From NCBI RefSeq assembly GCF_003206045.1, contig NZ_PZJM01000002.1, positions 125,592 to 189,591 on the forward strand: 64,000 nucleotides of DNA, read 5' to 3'. This stretch comes from Salinicola lusitanus. GTDB lineage: Bacteria > Pseudomonadota > Gammaproteobacteria > Pseudomonadales > Halomonadaceae. This document shows, piece after piece, positions 33,875 through 41,908 of this stretch; position 1 is the stretch's first letter; each line of letters starts with the position of its first letter. The notes under the pieces were generated by a model. The model searched no databases, was not told where the DNA came from, and saw only the letters and a list, made by a program, of their open reading frames with translations. The translations under genes were made by a program, and so were the position numbers.

Positions 33875-33973
33875 GGCTGCCGCTCGTGCTTTGGTCGACA
33901 TCCCGGCGCCTCCGGCGGTCATTGCCGAAAGACGTTCTATAGTGGGTACAGCCATTTTTACCTGGAGCCCGCC

Positions 33974-35005
33974 ATGACCCTCGATCGTCGACAGCTTCTG
34001 CGCAACTCTGCCCTGATCGGCGTCTCCGCCGCGTTCTCGCCCGGCCTGCTGGCCCAGACCACCGAGGCCCCGCCCACTCGCTATCCCGACGAGGCATGGC
34101 AGGTGCTGGACGACCGCTTCAAGCCTTATTACCTGTTCAATACCCCGCTCGAGCGCCACTGGTCCGGCGGGCTATGGCTCGAAGGCCCCGCCTGGAACGC
34201 GGTCGGCCGCTACGCTGTGTTCAGCGATATCCCCCGCGCCCGGCAGATGCGTTGGGACGAGATGACCGGCCAGGTCAGCGTGTTGCGCGAAGGCGTGGGT
34301 CACTCCAACGGCAATGCGTTCGATCACCACGGCCGCCTGGTCGCCTGCGAGCACTCACCGGCGAGGGTGGTGCGCTACGAATGGGATGGCTCCACCACCG
34401 TGCTGGCGAGCCGTTACCAGGGCAAGCGGCTGAACGCCCCCAACGACCTGGTGATCCTGCCCAACGACGGGGTGATCTTCACCGATCCCGGCTACGGCGC
34501 CCACGTCGACTACGAGGGCGAGAAGCGCGCGCTGGAGATCAAGCCGGCGATCTACTATGTCGACGACACGCTGGACACCCCCAAGCTGCTGAGCGACGAG
34601 CTCGGCAAGCCCAACGGTATCGCCCTGTCCGGCGACGGCCGGACGCTCTATGCCAGCGACACCGCCCCCTCCCACTTTCCCGACCGCCCGGCAACGGTGT
34701 CGCGCTGGACGCTCTCTCAGGATGGCCAGTCGCTCAGCAACCGCGAGACCCTGGTGTCGAGCAAGGACGCCGAGACCTACGATGGCATCACCCTGGATCA
34801 GGACGACAATCTGTGGGCGGCGACCTCCGGCGGCGAGGGCCATGACGGCGTCTCGATCTTCTCTCCCGACGGGGACCGGATCGGCCGGATCCTGCTGCCG
34901 GAGGTGTGTGCCAATCTCTGCTTCGTCGGTGAACACCGCAACCGGCTGCTGATGGCGGCGAGCCGTTCGATCTATACCCTCTACACCGGAACTCGCGGCG
35001 TATGA
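33974..35005 (+). CDS. Periplasmic SMP-30/gluconolactonase-family lactonase
   Basis: A 343-residue six-bladed propeller protein with an N-terminal DRRQLLRNS twin-arginine-like signal and cleavage near LLAQT. The SMP-30 motifs are present: LEGPAW (metal Glu), NAPNDLV, GKPNGIALS and the metal Asp in ETYDGITLD. It probably hydrolyses aldonolactones in the periplasm. Together with the nearby Tct transporter and sugar-acid dehydratases this suggests outside-in processing of a lactone to an aldonate, though it is outside the GntR-controlled block. Confidence 0.85.
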   Translation: MTLDRRQLLRNSALIGVSAAFSPGLLAQTTEAPPTRYPDEAWQVLDDRFKPYYLFNTPLERHWSGGLWLEGPAWNAVGRYAVFSDIPRARQMRWDEMTGQVSVLREGVGHSNGNAFDHHGRLVACEHSPARVVRYEWDGSTTVLASRYQGKRLNAPNDLVILPNDGVIFTDPGYGAHVDYEGEKRALEIKPAIYYVDDTLDTPKLLSDELGKPNGIALSGDGRTLYASDTAPSHFPDRPATVSRWTLSQDGQSLSNRETLVSSKDAETYDGITLDQDDNLWAATSGGEGHDGVSIFSPDGDRIGRILLPEVCANLCFVGEHRNRLLMAASRSIYTLYTGTRGV

Positions 35006-35234
35006 CCGTCAGCGCCGTCGCTGGATCCGGTGCCGCCGGCTTTCAAGATGAGGCCGCGTTTTTTCAGCGTGTCGACGAGGCCGCTTGCCGGGACCCACGA
35101 TCGGGGTAAGCTGGACGCTCACTGACAGCAGCCGAGAATCGGCATGAACCCGATCCACCCCTTGTTCGCGCCGATCTCCTCCTCTCCCGGGTTCCGAGAG
35201 AGTTCGATCAGCGCCTCGATGCCCCGAGATCTCC

Positions 35235-36230
35235 ATGCTCGATGACTGGCTCTCGGCAACGTTAGACGGCAGCGTCGCCGGTCGACCCGCCAGTGGCCCG
35301 CTCCCAGGCGGGCGTTACCGGCTCCACGGCGAGGGGATTCTCGAGCTGACACCGGATGTCGCCGCTTCCGATGCGCGTAGCGTGGTGATTTCCGCGGGTA
35401 TCCACGGCAACGAGACCGCTCCCATCGAGCTGGTCGGCGAGCTGCTCGCCGCGCTGGAGGCCGGGCGTCTCGCGCTGGGGGCGCCGCTACTGGTCATCCT
35501 CGGCAACATTCCCTCGATTCGCGCGCAGACGCGTTTCGTCACCACCAATCTCAACCGCCTGTTCCGGCGCGGGCTCGACCAGGAGGGAGAGGAGCCAGAA
35601 CGGGCGCGGACGTTGATGCATGCGGTCGACGACTTCTTCGCGCGTCACCGCCATCGCCCGCTGCATCTCGACCTGCACACCGCCATACGCGACAGCCGCT
35701 ATCCGCGCTTCGCCGTGGTGCCCTATACGGACGGAGAGGCAGAGACCCAGCCTCGCTCGGCATGGCCCGATCTAGCCGCGGCCGGCATGCAGGCCGTACT
35801 GCTCCAGCATCGACACAGCTGGACCTTCTCCCACTACTCCCGCCACTACCACGCCGCCGAAGCCTACACGCTGGAACTCGGCAAGGTACGCCCGTTCGGC
35901 GCCAACGACCTCGACGCCCTGGACGGCATGCGGGGGTGGCTCGCCACGCTGGCGCAGGGCGTCGCGCCGGCCAGTGGCGACGTGGCCGACCTCCGATTCT
36001 TCCAGGTAGCCTTCGAGCTGATGCGTACGAGCGACGCCTTCCGGCTCACGTTCGCCGAGGATGTCGCCAATTTCAGCGAGTTCGCGGTGGGGGAAAAGTT
36101 GGCCGAGGACGAGACGGAAGGCCCGTTCGTGGTGGAAGAGGCGCCACTGTCGGTGGTCTTTCCCAACGCCCAGGTCGAGCTCGGTGCGCGCGCGGCGCTG
36201 CTGGTGCGGCCCTGCGACGTTCCCGGCTAG
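35235..36230 (+). CDS. astE: Succinylglutamate desuccinylase
   Basis: A 331-residue M14-like zinc deacylase. Zinc ligands are in AGIHGNETAPIE (H, E) and LDLHTAIRDS (H), with the downstream catalytic Glu in YTLELGK. It carries out the last step of the arginine succinyltransferase pathway, splitting N-succinylglutamate to succinate and glutamate. The other ast genes are not in the window, but an arginine/lysine-type ABC transporter follows in the same direction, which supports the assignment. Confidence 0.88.
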   Translation: MLDDWLSATLDGSVAGRPASGPLPGGRYRLHGEGILELTPDVAASDARSVVISAGIHGNETAPIELVGELLAALEAGRLALGAPLLVILGNIPSIRAQTRFVTTNLNRLFRRGLDQEGEEPERARTLMHAVDDFFARHRHRPLHLDLHTAIRDSRYPRFAVVPYTDGEAETQPRSAWPDLAAAGMQAVLLQHRHSWTFSHYSRHYHAAEAYTLELGKVRPFGANDLDALDGMRGWLATLAQGVAPASGDVADLRFFQVAFELMRTSDAFRLTFAEDVANFSEFAVGEKLAEDETEGPFVVEEAPLSVVFPNAQVELGARAALLVRPCDVPG

Positions 36231-36325
36231 GCCTGGCGGCGGCATCGACGATCGCGATCGCCGATTCGCCCAAGACGATTTTCGATTCGCTGAACAATGA
36301 CAACACCATTCAGGAGTTTTCCAAA

Positions 36326-36406
36326 ATGAACAAAGAGTTACCCTTCGATCACCTGCCCCTGCCCCGTCCCCGTCGACGCTCCGACCTGGCGTTATCTGGA
36401 ACCTAA
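36326..36406 (+). CDS. Possible arginine-rich leader peptide
   Basis: A 26-codon frame, MNKELPFDHLPLPRPRRRSD and six more residues, with AGGAG 10 nt before its ATG. It has five Arg codons within six residues, counting the RPRRR run. Its TAA is directly followed by a hairpin with a T-run, 140 bp upstream of a basic-amino-acid ABC transporter operon. This is the layout of an attenuator leader. The reading is tentative, since the frame could be fortuitous. The rest of the 318-bp gap (36231-36548) holds no other gene. Confidence 0.35.
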   Translation: MNKELPFDHLPLPRPRRRSDLALSGT

Positions 36407-36436
36407 CGGCGAAACTGCTAGAATCGCCGCATTTTT
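36407..36436 (+). promoter_or_regulatory. Hairpin with T-run, or extended -10 promoter, before the ABC operon
   Basis: CGGCGA (36407-36412) and TCGCCG (36424-36429) form a perfect 6-bp stem with an 11-nt loop, followed by CATTTTT: a terminator or attenuator shape. The loop also contains TGCTAGAAT (36416-36424), a near-consensus extended -10. Both readings are possible; a promoter would serve the transporter genes. Confidence 0.5.
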
Positions 36437-36548
36437 CGCCGGGGAGTCGGCGTCGCCAACGCCATCGACGATGGCTCGGTCGACAGCAAGACGGGCCATC
36501 TGACGCCGTGCCGCTTCCCGCCAGCCAACCCACTCGGTGGACAACATC

Positions 36549-37319
36549 ATGGCCGCGACCCCCATTCCCCTGGAAGCGAAGGGCATCAAGAAGCGCTTCG
36601 GCGATCACGAGGTACTCAAGGGGATCTCTCTCCAGGCACAGAAAGGCGACGTCATCACGCTGATCGGTGCTTCCGGTTCCGGGAAAAGCACGTTCCTGCG
36701 CTGCATGAACCTGCTGGAACAGCCCGACGAAGGCGAACTGATCGTTCACAACGAGACCATCGGTTTCCGCGCCACCAAGCACGGCCGCGAGCCTGCCGAC
36801 TGGAAGCAGGTCGAGCGCATTCGCGCCAAGCTCTCGATGGTGTTTCAGAACTTCAACCTCTGGTCGCACATGACCCTGCTCGAGAACGTCATCGAGGCGC
36901 CGGTCAACGTGCTGAAGAAACCCAAGAAGCAGGCGATCGAAGAGGCCCGCGCCCTGCTCGACCGCGTCGGCCTGCTGGATCGCGCCGACTACTTCCCGAC
37001 CCAGATGTCCGGCGGTCAGCAGCAGCGCGGCGCCATCGCCCGGGCACTGGCGATGGACCCGGAGGTCATGCTGTTCGACGAGCCGACCTCGGCGCTCGAT
37101 CCGGAACTGGTCGGTGACGTCCTCAAGGTCATGCGCGACCTCGCCGACGAGGGCCGCACCATGATTCTGGTGACCCACGAGATCGCCTTCGCCCGGGATG
37201 TCTCCAGCCAGGTGATCTACCTGCACCAGGGCGTGGTCGAAGAGGTCGGCGCACCGGCCGACGTCCTCGACAACCCGCGCTCCGAGCGCCTGCGCCAGTT
37301 CCTGGCGCCCAAGCACTGA
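36549..37319 (+). CDS. Basic amino acid ABC transporter ATPase (HisP/ArtP-like)
   Basis: A 256-residue ABC ATPase: Walker A GASGSGKST, Q-loop FQNFNLWSH, signature MSGGQQQRGAIARAL, Walker B VMLFDEPTSALDP and switch His in VTHEIAF. The extended insert after Walker A (HNETIGFRATKHG) is typical of polar-amino-acid transporters of the HisP type. A GTG 12 bp upstream is a possible alternative start. The two permeases follow immediately, so it energises uptake of arginine, lysine, ornithine or histidine. Confidence 0.9.
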   Translation: MAATPIPLEAKGIKKRFGDHEVLKGISLQAQKGDVITLIGASGSGKSTFLRCMNLLEQPDEGELIVHNETIGFRATKHGREPADWKQVERIRAKLSMVFQNFNLWSHMTLLENVIEAPVNVLKKPKKQAIEEARALLDRVGLLDRADYFPTQMSGGQQQRGAIARALAMDPEVMLFDEPTSALDPELVGDVLKVMRDLADEGRTMILVTHEIAFARDVSSQVIYLHQGVVEEVGAPADVLDNPRSERLRQFLAPKH

Positions 37320-37332
37320 GGCGGAAACCATC

Positions 37333-38049
37333 ATGATCGACCTGCAAGGCTACGGCCCGCGGCTGCTCGAGGGGGCGCTGGTCACCGTCGAACTGGCGGT
37401 GCTATCGCTGATACTGGCAGTCATCCTGGGACTGTTGACCGCCAGCGCCAAGCTGTCGCGCAACCGGCTGATCCACGGCATCGGCACGCTCTACACCACG
37501 CTGGTGCGCGGCGTTCCGGATCTGGTGCTGATGATGCTGCTGTTCTACGGCGGGCAGATCGGGATCAACATGCTCACCGACCAGCTCTACTACGCCTTCG
37601 ACATCGACATCTTCATCAACGTCGACGCCTTCGTGGCGGGCGTCATCACCATTGGCCTGATCTTCGGGGCCTACATGGGCGAAACCTTCCGCGGCGCCTT
37701 TCAGTCGGTGGAAGAGGGACAGATGGAAGCCGCGCGAGCCTACGGCATGAGTCCGCTGCTCGCCTTCCGGCGTGTCCGCTTCCCGCTGATGATGCGACAT
37801 GCCCTGCCGGGGATCGGCAACAACTGGATGGTGCTGCTCAAGACCACTGCGCTGGTCTCGATCATCGGCTTGACCGACATGGTCCGAGTGGCCGCCGAGG
37901 CGACCAAGGCAACCCACGAGCCCTTCCTGTTCATGATCCCGGTGGCACTGATCTACCTGCTGATCGCCACGCTTTCCGAGTGGGGCTTCGCCAAATTGAC
38001 CAAGCGCTATAACACCGGCTTCGGGGAGTCCAGCGAATGGAACAATTGA
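37333..38049 (+). CDS. Basic amino acid ABC transporter permease (HisQ/ArtQ-like)
   Basis: A 238-residue inner-membrane permease with five predicted helices and the EAA loop ARAYGMSPLLAFRRVRFPLMMRHALPG, in which E-A-A is represented by MEAARAYG. The N-terminal GALVTVELAVLSL matches HisM/HisQ proteins. It lies 13 bp after the ATPase gene and overlaps the next permease gene by 13 bp, so the pair is translated together and forms the heterodimeric channel. Confidence 0.9.
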   Translation: MIDLQGYGPRLLEGALVTVELAVLSLILAVILGLLTASAKLSRNRLIHGIGTLYTTLVRGVPDLVLMMLLFYGGQIGINMLTDQLYYAFDIDIFINVDAFVAGVITIGLIFGAYMGETFRGAFQSVEEGQMEAARAYGMSPLLAFRRVRFPLMMRHALPGIGNNWMVLLKTTALVSIIGLTDMVRVAAEATKATHEPFLFMIPVALIYLLIATLSEWGFAKLTKRYNTGFGESSEWNN

Positions 38050-38768
38050 ACGGCTGGTTCACCGAACTGCTGTCCGGCAACGCCATCTTCACCGCCAATA
38101 CGCTCAGCTTCTACTGGGACGGGCTCGTCACCACGGTGCAGCTGGTCTTCCTGTCGCTGCTGATCGGCGTGATCCTGGCGGTGCCGCTGGCCATCGGCCG
38201 CGGCTCGAAGCGGCGCTGGATCAAGCTGCCGATCTACGCCTATACCTATGTCTTCCGCGGTACGCCGCTTTTGATCCAGCTCTATCTGGTCTACTACGGC
38301 GTGGTCTTCTTCGACGGCATCCAGGACAGCATCTTCTGGGTGGTGTTCAAGCAGGCGTTCTTCCCGGCGCTGATCGCGTTCACGCTCAATACCGCGGCCT
38401 ATACCACCGAGATCTTCCATGGCGCGATCAAGAATACCGCCAAGGGCGAAATCGAGGCCGCCCGCGCCTACGGCATGTCGCGCAAGCTGATGATGCGCCG
38501 CATCATCCTGCCCAGCGCCTTCCGTCGCGCCCTGCCGGCCTACGGCAACGAGGTGATCTTCATGCTCCACGCCAGCGCCGTGGCCAGCGTGGTGACGATC
38601 ATGGATCTGACCGGGGCGGCGTACTACGTCTACGCCCGCTTCTATGCGCCGTTCCAGGCGTTCATCTTCGTGGCGCTGATCTATCTCTGCCTCACCTTCA
38701 GCATCATGTTCCTGTTCCGCAGGCTGGAAAAACGATTGCTGGCGCACCTGCGCCCACGGGGCGCCTGA
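38037..38768 (+). CDS. Basic amino acid ABC transporter permease (HisM/ArtM-like)
   Basis: A 243-residue inner-membrane permease. The EAA loop reads EIEAARAYGMSRKLMMRRIILPSAFR and the FRGTPLLIQLYLVYYG stretch is characteristic of HisM. It overlaps the preceding permease gene by 13 bp and is followed 68 bp later by a periplasmic binding-protein gene. Confidence 0.9.
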   Translation: MEQLNGWFTELLSGNAIFTANTLSFYWDGLVTTVQLVFLSLLIGVILAVPLAIGRGSKRRWIKLPIYAYTYVFRGTPLLIQLYLVYYGVVFFDGIQDSIFWVVFKQAFFPALIAFTLNTAAYTTEIFHGAIKNTAKGEIEAARAYGMSRKLMMRRIILPSAFRRALPAYGNEVIFMLHASAVASVVTIMDLTGAAYYVYARFYAPFQAFIFVALIYLCLTFSIMFLFRRLEKRLLAHLRPRGA

Positions 38769-38836
38769 CGGCCGGCGATTCGGTCACGACGGCGTCGCTT
38801 CCCGATCATCAACCACCAATCACAAGAGAGTCGAAC

Positions 38837-39658
38837 ATGAACAAGTGGATCACCAGCGCCCTGCTCGCCGGCGCACTCGTCTCCGGCCAGTTCCTCGGCC
38901 AGGCCATGGCGCAGGACGCCAAGGAGACCGTTCGCCTGGGCATCGACGTCCCCTACGAGCCGTTCGTCATGCGCGATGCCGACGGCAAGCTCGAGGGCTT
39001 CGAGATCGACCTCGGCAACGAGCTGTGCGCTCGCGCCAACCTCGAGTGCAGCTGGGTCGAGCAGAGCTGGGACGGCATCATTCCCGGCCTGCTGGCGCGC
39101 AAGTACGACGCCATCCTCTCGTCGATGGCGATCACCCCGGAGCGCGAGCGCCAGGTGATGTTCTCGCTGCCCTACTACAACACGCCGAGCGTCTGGATCA
39201 CCGCCCGGGATCGCGACATCGACATCGACGACAAGGCGTCGCTCAAGGGTCTTTCGGTGGGCGTGCAGCGCGGCACCATTCGCGACGTCTACGTCACCCA
39301 GGAGTACGGTGACGTTCTCGACATCCACCGCTACGGCTCCTCCCAGGAAGTGGTCAACGATCTCAAGTCCGGCCGGCTCGACCTGACCTTCGAGGATTTC
39401 CCGATCGCCAACGACGCCATCGACTTCCGCCAGGAAGACAGCCCTTACAAGCAGCTCGGCGACAGCATCAAGACGCCGACGTCGATCTTCGGCAAGGGTG
39501 CCGCCATGGCGTTCCGCCAGCGCGACAAGGCGCTGGCCGCCAAGTTCGACGAGGCGATCTGCGAGGTGTACGCCGACGGTACCTTCGACAAGCTGATGGA
39601 TCAGTACTTCGACTACGACCTGTCGGTCCGCCCCAGCGAAGCCGACTGCGCCCAGTAA
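38837..39658 (+). CDS. Periplasmic basic amino acid-binding protein 1
   Basis: A 273-residue family-3 binding protein with a signal peptide (cleavage after QAMAQ/A). Ligand-site features are the early DVPYEPFVMRD, the GFEIDLGNELC loop, SSMAITPERE and VQRGTIRDVY. It is of the LAO/HisJ/ArgT kind and so binds lysine, arginine, ornithine or histidine. It belongs to the transporter operon; a strong hairpin just after it may raise its mRNA level. A close paralogue is at 41008. Confidence 0.9.
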   Translation: MNKWITSALLAGALVSGQFLGQAMAQDAKETVRLGIDVPYEPFVMRDADGKLEGFEIDLGNELCARANLECSWVEQSWDGIIPGLLARKYDAILSSMAITPERERQVMFSLPYYNTPSVWITARDRDIDIDDKASLKGLSVGVQRGTIRDVYVTQEYGDVLDIHRYGSSQEVVNDLKSGRLDLTFEDFPIANDAIDFRQEDSPYKQLGDSIKTPTSIFGKGAAMAFRQRDKALAAKFDEAICEVYADGTFDKLMDQYFDYDLSVRPSEADCAQ

Positions 39659-39668
39659 TCCAGTCCCT

Positions 39669-39696
39669 TCCGGTCGCTGCCGCGCCAGCGACCGGA
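39669..39696 (+). terminator. Intra-operon hairpin after binding protein 1
   Basis: TCCGGTCGCTG and CAGCGACCGGA form a perfect 11-bp stem with a 6-nt loop and no T-run. Such hairpins after binding-protein genes usually stabilise the upstream mRNA or reduce read-through. Confidence 0.55.
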
Positions 39697-39725
39697 CCTA
39701 TCGATTCTCGAGCCGAGGAAGCGTC

Positions 39726-40844
39726 GTGGAACATCGGAGACACCCATTGATCAGCCCGGTGCCGGGCACCGAGCGACAGATCGACAGCTTTCACTACGGC
39801 CCGGCGGACGCCGAGCGCCACCTGTACATCCAGGGTGCCCTGCACGCCGACGAGCTGCCCGGCATGCTGGTGGCCTGGACCCTGAAGCAGCGCCTGGCCG
39901 AACTCGAAGCCCAGGGCCTGCTGGCCTGCCGCGTCACCCTCGTTCCGGTGGCCAACCCGGTCGGCCTGGACCAGCAACTGATGGACACGCCGCTGGGCCG
40001 CTATGACTTCGAGAGCCTGACCAACTTCAACCGCCGTTACGCCAACGTCGCCGACGAGATCGCCGCTGGCCTGGACGCCGCGTTGAACGACGACGTCGCC
40101 CACAACCGCGACCTGATCCGCGACCGGTTCGAGGCAGCGCTCGATGCAATGACGCCGACGACGACGCTGGAGTCGATGCGTCTGACCCTGCAGCGCCTGG
40201 CCTGCCGTGCCGACTTCGTGCTCGACCTGCACTGCGATTTCGATGCGGTGGAGCATCTCTACACCACCCCGGCGGCATGGCCGGTATTCGAGCCGCTGGC
40301 ACGCTACTTCGGCGCCAAGGCGAGCATGCTGGCGACCGACTCCGGCGGCCAGTCGTTCGACGAGTGCTTCACGCTGGTGTGGGAGCGGCTTCGGCAGACC
40401 TTCGGCGACCGTTTCCCGCTCGATTACGGCTGTCAGTCGGTGACCCTGGAGCTGCGCGGGCAGCGCGACGTCGATCACGACCTCGCCGCTCACGACGCCC
40501 AGGCGATCATCGACTGGCTCCGCCACCTGGGACTCGTCGCCGGCGAGGCGCCGCCCCTGCCCGAGCTCGCCTATCCCGCCACCGAACTGGCGGCGATGGA
40601 CTTCCTGCATGCGCCGATCGGCGGGCTGCTGGTGTTCCATGCCAGGCCGGGAACGGTCGTCGAGGCGGGGCAGCTCATCGCCGAGATCATCGACCCGATC
40701 AGCGATCGCGTCGAGCCGGTCCGCGCGCCGCAGGCAGGCATGTTCTACGCCCGCAGCCAGCGCCGCATGGCCACGGCCGGCATGATCGTCGCCGATATCG
40801 CCGGCCACCACAGTCACCGCAGCGGCTACCTGCTGGCGCCGTGA
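39726..40844 (+). CDS. AstE/aspartoacylase-family zinc deacylase
   Basis: A 372-residue M14-family-like metal deacylase, distinct from the AstE at 35235. The zinc ligands appear in YIQGALHADELPG (H, E) and VLDLHCDFDAVEH (H). The C-terminal 100 residues form a beta-barrel-like segment (MFYARSQRRMATAGM) typical of the succinylglutamate desuccinylase/aspartoacylase group. GTG start with GAGGAAG upstream. Its place between two basic-amino-acid binding proteins suggests it removes an acyl group from an imported amino-acid derivative. Confidence 0.8.
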   Translation: MEHRRHPLISPVPGTERQIDSFHYGPADAERHLYIQGALHADELPGMLVAWTLKQRLAELEAQGLLACRVTLVPVANPVGLDQQLMDTPLGRYDFESLTNFNRRYANVADEIAAGLDAALNDDVAHNRDLIRDRFEAALDAMTPTTTLESMRLTLQRLACRADFVLDLHCDFDAVEHLYTTPAAWPVFEPLARYFGAKASMLATDSGGQSFDECFTLVWERLRQTFGDRFPLDYGCQSVTLELRGQRDVDHDLAAHDAQAIIDWLRHLGLVAGEAPPLPELAYPATELAAMDFLHAPIGGLLVFHARPGTVVEAGQLIAEIIDPISDRVEPVRAPQAGMFYARSQRRMATAGMIVADIAGHHSHRSGYLLAP

Positions 40845-41007
40845 ACCAGGCGTTGATCGAGGTGATATTCAACCGTGTAAGCTTTGGTTATGCTGCGGTT
40901 GTCATCCATCGGATGTCGTGGATCGTTCGCCGCCCACGAAGCGCCGGACGAACCGGGACCGAGTCGCAACACACAAGAACACACGCATCACGAGAGAGAA
41001 GCGATCC

Positions 41008-41778
41008 ATGAAAAAACTGCTGACCACCAGCCTGCTTGGCGCCGCGCTGATCGCGGGCGTCGTCCAGGCCCAGGACACCGAACAGCTGCGTATCGGCGTC
41101 GACGTTCCCTACGAGCCGATGGAATATCGCACTCCGGATGGTGAACTGACCGGCTTCGACATCGAGCTCGGCAACGCCATGTGCGCGCAGATCAACGCCG
41201 ACTGCGAATGGGTCGTGCAGGCGTGGGATGGCATCATTCCGGGCCTGCTGGCGCGCAAGTACGACGCCATCATGTCGTCGATGACGATCAATGACGAGCG
41301 CCGCCAGACCGTGCTCTTCTCCGATCCGTACATCAAGCCGCCCTCCGCCTGGTTCGCAGCTGCCGACAGCGGCATCGAGACCACCTACCCCGAGTCGCTC
41401 AAGGGCAAAACCATCGGCGTCCAGCGCGGCACGCTGCAGGACAACTACGTCACCGACATGTACGGCGACGTGGCCAACATCAGCCGCTACACCACCGCCG
41501 ACGACCTGGTGCTGGACATGGATGCCGGACGCGTCGACATCGCCTTCCTCGATTTCCCGGTGGGCAAGTCCACGCTGCTGGATAGCAAGGATGGCGACTA
41601 CGTCACCGTCGGCGACATGATCAGCGAGCCGGAAAAATACTTCGGCGAAGGCTTCGGTATCGCCTTCCGTCCCCGCGACAAGGAGCTCGCCGAGCGCTTC
41701 GACGATGCCCTCGCCACGCTGAAGGACAACGGCACCTACCAGAAGATCTACGACAAGTACTTCAAGACCCAGCAGTAG
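41008..41778 (+). CDS. Periplasmic basic amino acid-binding protein 2
   Basis: A 256-residue family-3 binding protein (signal peptide cleaved after VVQA) clearly paralogous to binding protein 1: both share DVPYEP, WDGIIPGLLARKYDAI and a VQRGT element. It lacks linked permeases of its own and likely feeds the same HisQM-type channel with a second substrate. The longer open frame upstream is discarded because MKKLLTTS is a clear signal-peptide start. A terminator follows. Confidence 0.9.
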   Translation: MKKLLTTSLLGAALIAGVVQAQDTEQLRIGVDVPYEPMEYRTPDGELTGFDIELGNAMCAQINADCEWVVQAWDGIIPGLLARKYDAIMSSMTINDERRQTVLFSDPYIKPPSAWFAAADSGIETTYPESLKGKTIGVQRGTLQDNYVTDMYGDVANISRYTTADDLVLDMDAGRVDIAFLDFPVGKSTLLDSKDGDYVTVGDMISEPEKYFGEGFGIAFRPRDKELAERFDDALATLKDNGTYQKIYDKYFKTQQ

Positions 41779-41818
41779 AGGTCGACGGCGGGCTTCCCAC
41801 GCCCTGCCTCTCGAACGC

Positions 41819-41846
41819 AAGGCCCCGGTCCCAGGATCGGGGCCTT
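41819..41846 (+). terminator. Terminator after the amino acid transporter operon
   Basis: AAGGCCCCG and CGGGGCCTT form a perfect 9-bp stem with a 10-nt loop followed by GTCGTTT. The symmetric A/T flanks may let it act for the convergent permease gene too. Confidence 0.6.
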
Positions 41847-41908
41847 GTCGTTTCCGCCAGCCGGGGCGATCGGCGCCCCTGCCGTATCGCGGCCGCCGCC
41901 TCGGCGCT

